Origin: Pelargonium cotyledonis
Lineage: Eukaryota > Streptophyta > Magnoliopsida > Geraniales > Geraniaceae
Assembly: GCA_036897625.1 (NCBI GenBank)
Contig: JAYMTA010000274.1
Location: forward strand, 1 to 32,551
DNA length: 32,551 bases
Direction: 5' to 3'
Shown here: positions 10,042-18,494 of the stretch, piece by piece
Position numbering within the stretch: position 1 is the first letter of the stretch
Layout: every line of letters begins with the position of its first letter
Position numbers and translations under genes: made by a program
Notes under the pieces: generated by a model
What the model saw: only the letters and a program-made list of their open reading frames with translations
What the model was told of the DNA's origin: nothing
The model's database searches: none

Positions 10042-10553
10042 TTGATGAATTTAGTGTTTGTTCTTTCTTTAATTTTTCTCTCTTTTTTCTTGCATTCTTT
10101 CTTCATTTTGTATTCTTTTCTTATATAATATCTAGATATTAAACTATAAAGATTTGTCACGTACAGATCCATTAAATTCCACAAAGTCACCTTAACAAGA
10201 AAAAAAGTATAACTCCATAAAAAATAAAAAAAATGGGTCACATTGGTCACAAATTGTTAACGTCATAATTATCACACAAATAATTCACATGCATGAAAAT
10301 CAACAATAATATAACAATCACAACTATGACAAAGTCATCGTTGATCATCAAAATTTAAACAAACATATATAATGCACTTACATCACATCCCGATAATATT
10401 GGTTTCTCTTAAAAAAAAATTATGTGATTATTTTTCTAAATTGGATAAAAGGACATTAACTTATAATTTCTAAAACACTTACCAATATGGTTGTACATGT
10501 TAAATGTCTCCACTTGAGCAAAATAAATATGTAAAATAAAATATAGAGTAATG
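10042..10553. other. AT-rich spacer, no gene seen
   Basis: Pyrimidine-rich at first (10050-10120), then AT-rich. No homology, splice-site pair or repeat that I can support. Confidence 0.6.
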
Positions 10554-10555
10554 GA

Positions 10556-10605
10556 ATCCCACATCGCCCAAGAGAAGAAGAGTGTGAGAAAAGAACTTCT
10601 ATAAA
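10556..10605 (+). promoter_or_regulatory. snRNA-type USE plus TATA motif pair
   Basis: ATCCCACATCG at 10556-10566 matches the plant snRNA upstream sequence element RTCCCACATCG at all 11 positions. TATAAA starts at 10600. The 33-base gap is the spacing known for polymerase II snRNA genes (polymerase III types use about ten bases less). The sequence expected at the start site (about 10630) does not look like U1, U2, U4 or U5. Similar words also occur in repetitive plant DNA, so this may be a repeat or a relic. Confidence 0.45.
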
Positions 10606-10639
10606 TCTACACACTTTACTTGAGTTAACATGTCGAAAG

Positions 10640-11160
10640 TGAATTTTGTGGGCTCAATTTGGGCTTCTAAAAATTCAGTCCATTTAAGTAATAAAAAATT
10701 TTATTGGACTTGAAGTTTCTAGTGTAAGTCTAATTTTTTAATCAATGTTACAGTTTGGTTTAAAATCATAACCGACCGACAGTTGCGGTTTTTATCATTT
10801 GCGGCTGGTTTTTGGTTGCAATGTTATAAAACTGACATAGTCAGTTTAATTCATTATAACATTTTGTTTCGTTGGTTAAATTTTACCTTATGTCTGTCTT
10901 TTTTACTCAACTTCAAAGATATATTAAACGAAACAAAAAACATATTCATTCTATTTGTTTGATTCTCCACCAGAGAATGTAAGAAAAAAAAAAGTAATGA
11001 TATCATGATTTTGCTACCGTAAGTGGGAAACTTATAACGAAATGCATAAATGGAGAACATAAGTTGTTTAGATGTGATAATCTATTATTTAGTAATGTTT
11101 ATTATAATAAATCAAATATAGACATAATTATAATGTTTTGTACTCAATTTTATGTTATAA
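10640..11160. other. AT-rich spacer, no gene seen
   Basis: Contains GGTTT/AACCG words near 10750-10830 that resemble subterminal regions of some hAT elements, but no pair of ends could be found. Confidence 0.5.
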
Positions 11161-11177
11161 TAATTACTAATTACTTA

Positions 11178-11206
11178 CCCGTGCATCGCACGGGGTTTCA
11201 AACTTG
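11178..11206 (+). mobile_element. Helitron-like 3' end (hairpin plus CTTG)
   Basis: CCCGTGCATCGCACGGG (11178-11194) is a perfect 7-base-pair stem with a 3-base loop. It is followed after about 8 bases by CTTG then T. Plant Helitrons end with such a hairpin followed by CTRR (usually CTAG) inserted before T; here the third base differs. The element body would lie to the left; its 5' end is not securely found. Confidence 0.45.
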
Positions 11207-11273
11207 TTCAAAATAATATTGAAAAGAAAGATTGAGTGCAAGAATGACCATAAATGTCTTGTAATCATACTTA

Positions 11274-11387
11274 GAGAATCCACATTGAAGAGACTCAAAT
11301 TGAGTTCCTACCAATCACATCGATAAGTGTTTGTCTGTCACGTCAGCAAGGGACTTAAAATAAAAAAGCACTCCATTGTAGGGACTC
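11274..11387. mobile_element. Possible Tourist-like MITE, degraded
   Basis: GAGAATCCACATTGAAGAG (11274) and the inward-read other end GAGTCCCTACAATGGAGTG match at 13 of 19 positions. TTA precedes the left end; the right flank is not TTA, so the call is tentative. Confidence 0.35.
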
Positions 11388-11548
11388 ACTTTCAAACCCT
11401 TAAATAGGATCCACATTCATTAATAAAATAAATAATATGATAATATTGGACACTTGTCAAACTTTGATTGGCTTGTTGCTTAAAAAAGAAGAAGTCAAGG
11501 AGAGAAATAGAGAGCAAAGGACAACCCTTAAAAAGAGCCCAACCCTTA

Positions 11549-11894
11549 GAGCATCAGCAATGGTAGGACTCACCCTATTTGTTATATTATAATTTTTTAG
11601 TTAGCCACATAAGCAAAGGTCCTCTTCAATTTCATTTTCTCCATTGATGGTCTTAAATTTGAGCCCCTAAATTACTATATTATATTCATTATATTATAAC
11701 TATTTTGTTTCTATTTGTCACTTGTTGTCATATTATTGGTTAATATATTAAAAAAATAGAAGTAATTATTAAGAGTTAAATCCATCTTCAGAGGGCCCAA
11801 CCCTTAAATGGGTTTTCATGCATTCATGCTCCTCCTAAAAAGTGGAGACCCTTTGTTGGTTCTCATGCATTTTGGACCAACATTGTGGATGCAC
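11549..11894. mobile_element. Tourist-like (PIF/Harbinger) MITE with TTA duplication
   Basis: The left end is GAGCATCAGCAATGGTAGGAC and the right end read inward is GTGCATCCACAATGTTGGTCC. They are clearly related. TTA is found directly outside both ends (11546-11548 and 11895-11897), the target duplication of PIF/Harbinger elements. At 346 bases with no transposase it is a non-autonomous MITE. Confidence 0.75.
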
Positions 11895-11897
11895 TTA

Positions 11898-12782
11898 TTT
11901 CTCAACCTCTCCATTGAAGGTTTGGCATCAATTCTCTTCCATTTCCTTTTTTCAATGAAATGGGATCCTTGGCTGTAGATGGCCTTACAAGTTTTCCTAG
12001 GGTTAAATACTTTTGCCACCCTATTGTATTCTATTTGAGATTTTTATATCACGTCTTCATCTTCATATGGAGGCTTCAATACTGTTTAGAAGGTTGAAAA
12101 ATCGAGTATGACTTGACAATACAAGATTGTGTGAAGATATTGCTTGCTATCCAGAATTGGCAGTATGACCTTTGGTCACTAAAATGATTATCTCTCTCTG
12201 TTCAAAACTCCAAAAAATATAAGATCAGTTGCATATGAAACTAGACTTATTTATATTTCGGATGGTATATCACATACCTTTCGCAAATGCCTGCGTAAGA
12301 GCATTTTATTTCGTAAAGATCACTCAAAAACTGTTATGACAAATTTGATGTCTCTCTACTAAAAAATTAATATCTTCTTATTTTAACATTTAAAATAAAA
12401 ACTGTTTCACATGTAAATAGTAGACATCCATATCTTGCTATATTGACCAACCAAACGAATTTTGAATACAAATTGATTTAGATAAGAATTTTCAAAGTTG
12501 AACCTTGAAACAAGCTTGTTGCTGGCCGATTTTGCCAATAGTTTGTTTTGCAAAAACAAATTTCACAAACTTTTATTTAAATCATTTGGCTATGAAAATA
12601 TGATTGTACTTAAGCTTTTCATGCATGCAAACATTTAATTAAAGTTTGTTTCACAATATATGTAATGTTTGTTATCATCAAAACACATGATGTTATCAAT
12701 TAACAAAAGTCCTAGAGAATGTTATTCAATAAATATATCATTAAATAGTTTAAATGAAAGTTGAAAAACATTTTCATAACAG
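11898..12782. other. AT-rich spacer, no gene seen
   Basis: No family or splice signals recognised; short open frames show no recognisable content. Confidence 0.6.
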
Positions 12783-15369
12783 AATATTGCAAGGATAACG
12801 GAATTCAACGTCATTTGACGGTGCCTAGATCTCCTCAACAAAATAGAGTAATGGAGAGGAAGAATCAAACCATACTCAACATGGCTGGAAGCATGCTAAA
12901 AAGGAAAAGAATGCCTAGGAGTTTTGGGCAGAAGTAGTAGCTTGCGCGGTTTACTTGATGAATCGGTCTCCAACAAAAAGTGTGCACGAGAAGACCCTAC
13001 AATAAGCATGGAGTGGAAGAAAGCCTAGAATTTCATACCTGAAGGTCCTTAGAAGCATTGCCTATGTGCATGTAACCAATGAAAAGAGATCTAAGCTTGA
13101 CGAAAAAAGCGAAAAGTATGTCATTATCGGCTACGATCCAAGTTCAAAAGGCTATAAGCCTTATAATCCTATAACCAGGAAGACTCTCATTAGCCGTGAT
13201 GCGGAGTTCGATGAAGAAGATTAATGGGATTGGAATACACCAAAAAATGAGTACGACTTCCTTCCTTACTTTGAGGAAAATGAAGAAGAAGAAGAAATGG
13301 TTCAGCCAATGATCAAAGAGGCAGGAGAAGAACCGCAAGAACCAAACACTCCACCGGTCGTACCAATAGAAAATAAAGATCAAGGATCGTCATCAAACGA
13401 GAAGACACCATATACCAGTAGCTTACAAGATCTTTATGAGGCAACCGAGATCCAAGATGACATTTATCTCTTATGTCTTTTTGGTGATTGTGAACCTCTA
13501 AGCTATCAAGAAGCGGCAGAAAGTAAGAAATGGAAAGATTCCATGGATGAAGAAATCAAGTCAATCTCGAAGAATGATACGTGGGAGCTAGCTACACTTC
13601 CACAAGGACACAAGACGATTGAAGTTAAATGGGTCTACTAGGCGAAGAAGAATGCTAAAGGAGATGTGGGGCGATACAAAGCAAGATTGGTGAAAGGCTA
13701 TAGTCATATATATGACATTTACTATGACTAGGTAGTTGCTCCCATTTCCCGACTTGAAACTATTAGATGAATCATTTCTTTGGCAGCCCAAAGTAGATGG
13801 AAGATTTGTCAAATAGATGTGAAGTCGGCGTTCTTAAATGGATTTCTCGAAGAAGAAGTCTACATTGAACAATCGTTGGGATATGTAGTGGAAGGGCATG
13901 AAGAGCAAGTCTTAAAGTTAAAGAAGGCCTTGTATGGCTTGGAGCAAGCGCCTAGAGCATGGAATTTTCGGTTTGACAAGTATTTTCAAGAGAAGAGTTT
14001 TACCAAGTGTCCATATGAGCATGCACTTTATATCAAAGCTCAAAACGGAGATATTGGATTGTATACTTATATGTCAATGACTTAATCTTCATGGGCAGCA
14101 ATCCGAATATGTTCGAGGAATTCAAGAAAGAAATGGCGAAATAGTTCGAGATGGCCGACATTGGCTCATGCCCTACTACCTCAGTATTGAAGTGAAGTAA
14201 GGCAAAAAATGTATCTTCATCACACAAGAAAGTTATGCTAAAGACGCCCTTAAAAAGTTCAAGAAGAAAGATTCTAATTTGGTTCGAATACCAATGAGTG
14301 TGGAGTCAAGTTGTCCAAGTATCACGAAGGAGAAAAGGTGGATCCAACTCTTTACAAAATGCTTGTTGGGAGTCTGCACTATCTAACTTGTACAAGACTA
14401 GATATTCTTTATGTTGTTAGAGTCGTGGGTCGCTACATGGAAGCTCCAACAACAACTCATTTCAAGACCGCATAGAGAATTCTTCGATGTATCAAAGGTA
14501 CGACCAAATATGACTTATTTTATTTGTCTTCTAACAATTTCGAGATTGTTGGATACGGTGATAATGATTGGAGTGGAGACTTGGATTGATAGAAAGAGTA
14601 CCACCGAATTTGTGTTCATTATGGAAGAAACTGCTTTTAATTGGATTTTAAAGAAACCACCCACTGTCACACTCTCGACTTGTGAAGCCGAATACGTCGC
14701 TGCAACTTTATGTGTTTGCTATGCAATTTGGCTTAGAAACTTACTTAAGGAGCTGAAGTTTTCACATGATGAGCCAACTGAGATCCGTATTGACAACAAA
14801 TCAGCACTTGCTTTGGCGAAGAATCCCGTCTTCTATGATCAAAGCAAGCACATCGACACTCGTTATCACTATATACGAGAATGCATCGCAAGGAAGGAAG
14901 TGGAGCTGAAGTATGTGAAGTCTCAAGAACAAGCGGCAGACATCTTTACCAAGTCGTTTAAGCAAGATACTTTTGTCAAGTTACAGATTGTTCTTAGAGT
15001 CACAAATCAAATTTAAGGGGATGTTGAAAATATAAACTTGATTTGGGCCTTGGGCTTTTGGCTTTGGGCTTAACCAAAGTAGTATTAGGCATATTTGTAT
15101 TAAGTAGTCAATTTATCTAGAATGATCTTGTATTTGCTAGGATATTTTTGTAGTTGATAGAAATATCTAGAATAATTGTCTAGATTGGGAGAGATCTCTA
15201 GAATTTTGTGTCTAGAGATTTTTTTTCAAATAGTATAAATAGAGGTGTAACCTTACCATTTTTTGTCAAGTAAAGAATCAAAGTTTCATCTTCCATAAAG
15301 AGTCTCCAACTTCTCTAGTTTAGATAAGCTTATAATATTCTCAAATACCTTCCCCAAATACTCAAAACA
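12783..15369 (+). mobile_element. Ty1-copia retrotransposon fossil, 5'-truncated
   Basis: A degenerate copia polyprotein reads from the integrase core (SPQQNRVMERKNQTI near 12830) through the linker, reverse transcriptase (WKICQIDVKSAFLNGFLEEE, 13800; LKKALYGLEQAPRAW, 13925) and RNase H (TLSTCEAEYVAAT, 14675; DNKSALALAKNPV, 14790), ending about 15016. A purine tract (TTAAGGGGA) abuts the 3' LTR at 15022. The 5' LTR, gag, protease and the start of integrase are absent. The remaining coding part is interrupted at several places, so the element is dead. It looks old, but age cannot be set without a second LTR. Confidence 0.93.
15022..15369 (+). repeat. Copia 3' LTR
   Basis: Starts TGTTGAAAAT after the purine tract and probably ends CTCAAAACA (about 15369), giving TGTT/AACA termini. 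A TATA box (TATAAATA) lies at 15234-15241. TCTAGA recurs in the upstream part. The right edge is inferred from the CA end only. Confidence 0.7.
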
Positions 15370-15625
15370 ATTTTTCTCCCAATAAGGTATATAGGGCTCA
15401 ATTCGATGTCAAGCAGATGAAGATCGTTTGGGTCGGATCTCACTATAACTTTTGGCTTGAAAGTTACAAAGGATAATTCTAGAAAGAAACTTTTCAAAAC
15501 TAAATTCAACTAGTGCATTGTTAATTACAGATGGTAGATTATGAACAAATTGAGCATTTAGATAAAAACAAAAACAACGTAAACCAGGAACATCTAGAAA
15601 TCAAAAATCAAAAATTAGGTTAGAC

Positions 15626-15906
15626 CTGAAGGGCGACATGCTCATAGCGCTTATTCTTACAGAGCTCACGAGAAATGAAATAGAGCTCATGCATGTGCAC
15701 GTTGTTGCCTTCTTCTAGCCATTGCTGGATAGCTAAAATTGGGCTTCAATTTGTAAGATGAAGTTGAATAGTCTTCGTCCCATATTGTCTCTTCGATCTC
15801 TATTCGTGATTGTATCCACGATGCCGGTTTCTGTCGTCGAAACCACAATTTCAGTCGAAAACCGGCGAGCGGCAGCTAGGGCTATGCGAGCATAACTGAG
15901 CGCCAT
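15626..15906 (-). pseudogene. Mitochondrial PPR protein, N-terminal exon remnant
   Basis: ATG at 15904-15906 opens MALSYARIALAAARRFSTE, an Ala/Arg-rich, acid-poor start typical of a mitochondrial targeting peptide. GRRLFNFI follows, then in another frame IQQWLEEGNNVHMHELYFI and LCKNKRYEHVALQ. This order resembles the N-terminus of plant P-class pentatricopeptide proteins (RRLF..., W.EEG..., ELR..KR..HALQ), which bind organelle RNA. The frame changes between about 15740 and 15720. CAG|GTCTAA at 15626 looks like a donor site, but no following exons are seen on the minus strand, and the copia LTR begins 250 bases away. It is a broken gene start or a captured fragment. The family call rests on short motifs only. 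Confidence 0.4.
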
Positions 15907-16386
15907 TTTTGCGTCTCTGCCACACAATAATACTGTGGGAGTCATGTAGAATTTTGGTATGCTGAAATTCCATACTATGCTCCAACCTCCAACCTCCAAT
16001 ATAAGCTGAGCCCTACTAGTTTTCTAGGCCTTGATAACATCAATTCTCATAGGGTTACGTTTAAATTCACTCTTTTAGTGTATTGTTTATCATTGTTGTT
16101 TATGGAACCACTAATAATATCACTGGAGGTTTGTTTTCGAACGGATTCAAGAGTTTAATTTTGTCTTACTTGACAAACAGAGATGGCTTCCCATAGTGGA
16201 GCTGGATTCACTTTTTATATTTAATTTTTTTGAAGGAAAATATCTTCCAAATTCATTGTTCACTAAAGCAAAAATAGGACTTAACCTGAGTTTTACGTTG
16301 TGACGGATTGTTGATTAAGAATCAGTTCATATATATAAGGATAGGTGGCTGAAAGAAGTGATTGAGATTGAACTACCAGGACAGGT
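15907..16386. other. Spacer, no gene seen
   Basis: Upstream side of the PPR remnant. No promoter or repeat that I can support. Confidence 0.5.
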
Positions 16387-16822
16387 TGTTAAATTATAAC
16401 ACTCTTTGCATGAACAAAAGATAGGTGTCATCTCCCTAGCAAGAGTATGCTTAGTGTCTACTTATGTGTCAACTTTCTAATTTAGTTATCATGCTTAGTG
16501 ACACATGTCTACTTAGGTGTTAATTATGTGGGCATCCTAAACTTGTAAGAAGACATGTGTTTATAGCCAAGAGCTCTAAAAGTTCTATAAATAGGTTGTA
16601 ATCTTCTCTTGTAATCAATGAATCCAATTGAAGTATTATATACAAGATAGTTAGTATAGTTAGCCATTGTCTTCTTTTCTTTATTACAAGTTCTTTAGTT
16701 AGTTAGCCTTTATTCTTTCCATCCAATTTCTTATATTTCCATAAACATCTAAATTTTCCCTTAATTCTTAGACACTCTCCTAATAGCCAAGCTCCTTCCA
16801 TGTTCCCATACATACTCCAACA
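16387..16822 (+). mobile_element. LTR-like fossil with TATA box
   Basis: The block begins TGTTAAATTATAACA and ends CTCCAACA, so it has TGTT/AACA termini. It has a TATA box (TATAAATA, 16586-16593), and its upstream part holds a direct repeat around ATGCTTAGTG (16449 and 16491). No target duplication is visible, and coding parts are absent. It may be a solo LTR of a copia-type element. Confidence 0.38.
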
Positions 16823-16842
16823 AAAACTAACACGGATGTTAG

Positions 16843-16918
16843 GGGAAGTTGTTGATAGTGGAGGGTAGGGTGCGTGGGATGTGACACAAGTTAGGGATGT
16901 TGTTTAGGTAGTGTACTC
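16843..16918 (+). pseudogene. LINE ORF2 fragment, left of gypsy insertion
   Basis: The plus strand reads GEVVDSGG and AWDVTQVRDVV, resembling the segment that precedes the zf-RVT end of plant LINE ORF2 proteins. The matching continuation (EKILQIQLSRYSRPN) starts on the other side of the gypsy element at about 23150. The fragment is short and interrupted by a stop, so it is identified mainly through its partner. Confidence 0.5.
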
Positions 16919-17159
16919 TTCACAAAATATCAATGGAACTTGCAAACACATATAATTAATCAACTAAGCCAAAACTAAAGAATCAGTACAATGTGCAAAA
17001 AGAAAAGATTGTCAGTGAAACAATCTTCAACAAGAGATGAGAGTTTAGAGAGAAGATGAGTTCAGAAAAGAATACTAATGCATAATCCTTCAAGAGAGAA
17101 AGAGAGTACTAAGAGTGCTAAAATAAGTTAAAAACCAACAACTAACTAATGTGCCCATG

Positions 17160-17168
17160 TAACTATTA
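17160..17168. repeat. MULE target duplication, left copy
   Basis: TAACTATTA, identical to 18486-18494. The 5' LTR has a single copy of this word at the equivalent place (near 22879). Confidence 0.95.
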
Positions 17169-17399
17169 GGGTAAATTATACATACCACTTCTCAACTATA
17201 CACCTTTTAATCTTAGTTACTCCGAAATATTGAAACTAACTATTGGCTACCCTGAAATATGTCAAACATGTAATCATCCAATTTTCCATCAAAAACTCCC
17301 TCCAAGGTGTTAAAATGACATAAATACCCTTGAACTAAATATAAACACCATAGCCAAACAAGCCCTTATTGCTTTAAATAATAAAAAAAACAAATATGC

Positions 17400-17920
17400 A
17401 GAGGTCACAACAAGACGACGGAGGAGCTGGATCGGAAGAGGAAGCTCACCGGCGACGCCGTGAGCAGTGGTAGTCGTGGACGCCGTTGACGGAGGATGGA
17501 GATGGGTCAGAGGAGGGAGCTGGGTTGGAGGAGGGAGCTTGCTAGATCTTCTCCGCTGTTGACGGAGCAGGGAGATGGGTCGATAGGCGTCGTTCCCAGC
17601 AGCTCGGCGTCGTTCCTTTCTCCGTGCTGCAGAACCGCTTGAGTGCCACTGATATGGCGGCCATGGCTGTCAAGGCAAGCTCCGCCTAAAGCTTTTCAGA
17701 TGGTAAAACGAAGGAGGGAAGACAGAGCCGGCGGTGGAAGTGGCCATCTTCGGCAAAGCTAACAGCCTCGTCGTCGGCGTCCCCAACGAGCACCAGATCT
17801 GGTCTTGTTTGCAGTGGCTCGTCTCCTATATACTCTGTCTTCGACAGTCCACCAGATCTGCTCCTCCTCCGCCGCCGGCGTGACCTTGGTCGCCGTCGTG
17901 ACTCAGGAATGCCAATTTTA
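17400..17920. other. GC-rich gene-like cargo of the MULE
   Basis: Rich in CCGGCG, GCCGCC and GGAGGAGG words, unlike the AT-rich flanks. One plus-strand stretch without stops (about 17722-17880) reads EPAVEVAIFGKANSLVVGV and onward; I do not recognise it. The region could be one or more captured host exons, or GC-rich low-complexity sequence native to the MULE family. Confidence 0.45.
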
Positions 17921-18107
17921 GCTGCATCATTAGGAAACTAGTTTGTTGTTCTATAATGAATGATCAAATAATAAAGCAAGTTTCTAATAATTTTGAAAAA
18001 AGAGTGAAAATTGGGTTTCTCAAACTTTTTGGGGTTTTAAAAAATTTGTGAAAATTAAGAAAATATGATTAATTGAACTCAAATAGAAAAATAAAAAACT
18101 CAAATTC

Positions 18108-18260
18108 TGGTGAATTTGTGACGATTCTGGTGACTTTATGGTGTTTTTGGCAAATTTTTAATGATTCCGACAACAATTTAATTTCTCCGGTGGAACTATG
18201 AAGTTTCTGGCGAGATTTCAAATTTTCTGGCAAACCATTGATTTTTCCGGTGAGCCATTG
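18108..18260. repeat. Degenerate 20-base repeats inside the MULE
   Basis: About eight units built on TTTTCCGGTGA or TTCTGGCGA followed by an AT-rich tail, with a period near 20 bases. Confidence 0.6.
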
Positions 18261-18485
18261 ATGAAGAAGAAAGTATAGTGAAGAGAAATTTTGAAATTCC
18301 AAAAAAAAAATTGGTCATGTGCTAGGCACGTGACTCAATTATTGGATTATTCCGTTAACTTTAACTGAAATTTTGGATGAAAAGATGTTTGACATACTTT
18401 AAAATAGTCAATTGTTAGTTTTAATACTTCAGAATAGGTAGGGTTAAAAAATATATAGTTGAGAGGTTATATGTGTAATTTACCC

Positions 18486-18494
18486 TAACTATTA
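18486..18494. repeat. MULE target duplication, right copy
   Basis: TAACTATTA, identical to the left copy at 17160-17168. Confidence 0.95.

Larger units (their letters stand above)
17169..18485. mobile_element. Non-autonomous MULE, possible Pack-MULE
   Basis: The ends are GGGTAAATTATACATA and, read inward from the right, GGGTAAATTACACATATA. Similarity between the two ends extends for about 120 bases (CTCAACTATA, AAACTAAC, TATGTCAAACAT, TCATCCAA). A perfect 9-base duplication, the MULE hallmark, flanks it. There is no transposase. The centre (17400-17920) is strikingly GC-rich compared with everything around it and looks like captured gene sequence. Confidence 0.92.

Noticed and set aside
8950-10047. 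GATGA as a clean 5-base target duplication of the LTR-like block
   Set aside because: It is flush with TGTCAACAAC on one side but two bases away from a CA end on the other, so it may be chance.
10600-10680. A functional spliceosomal snRNA gene
   Set aside because: Only the promoter motifs match; the sequence after the expected start has none of the U1, U2, U4 or U5 starts.
16387-16822. Complete solo LTR with target duplication
   Set aside because: The flanks (ACAGGT and AAAAAC) do not match, so only a tentative LTR call is kept.
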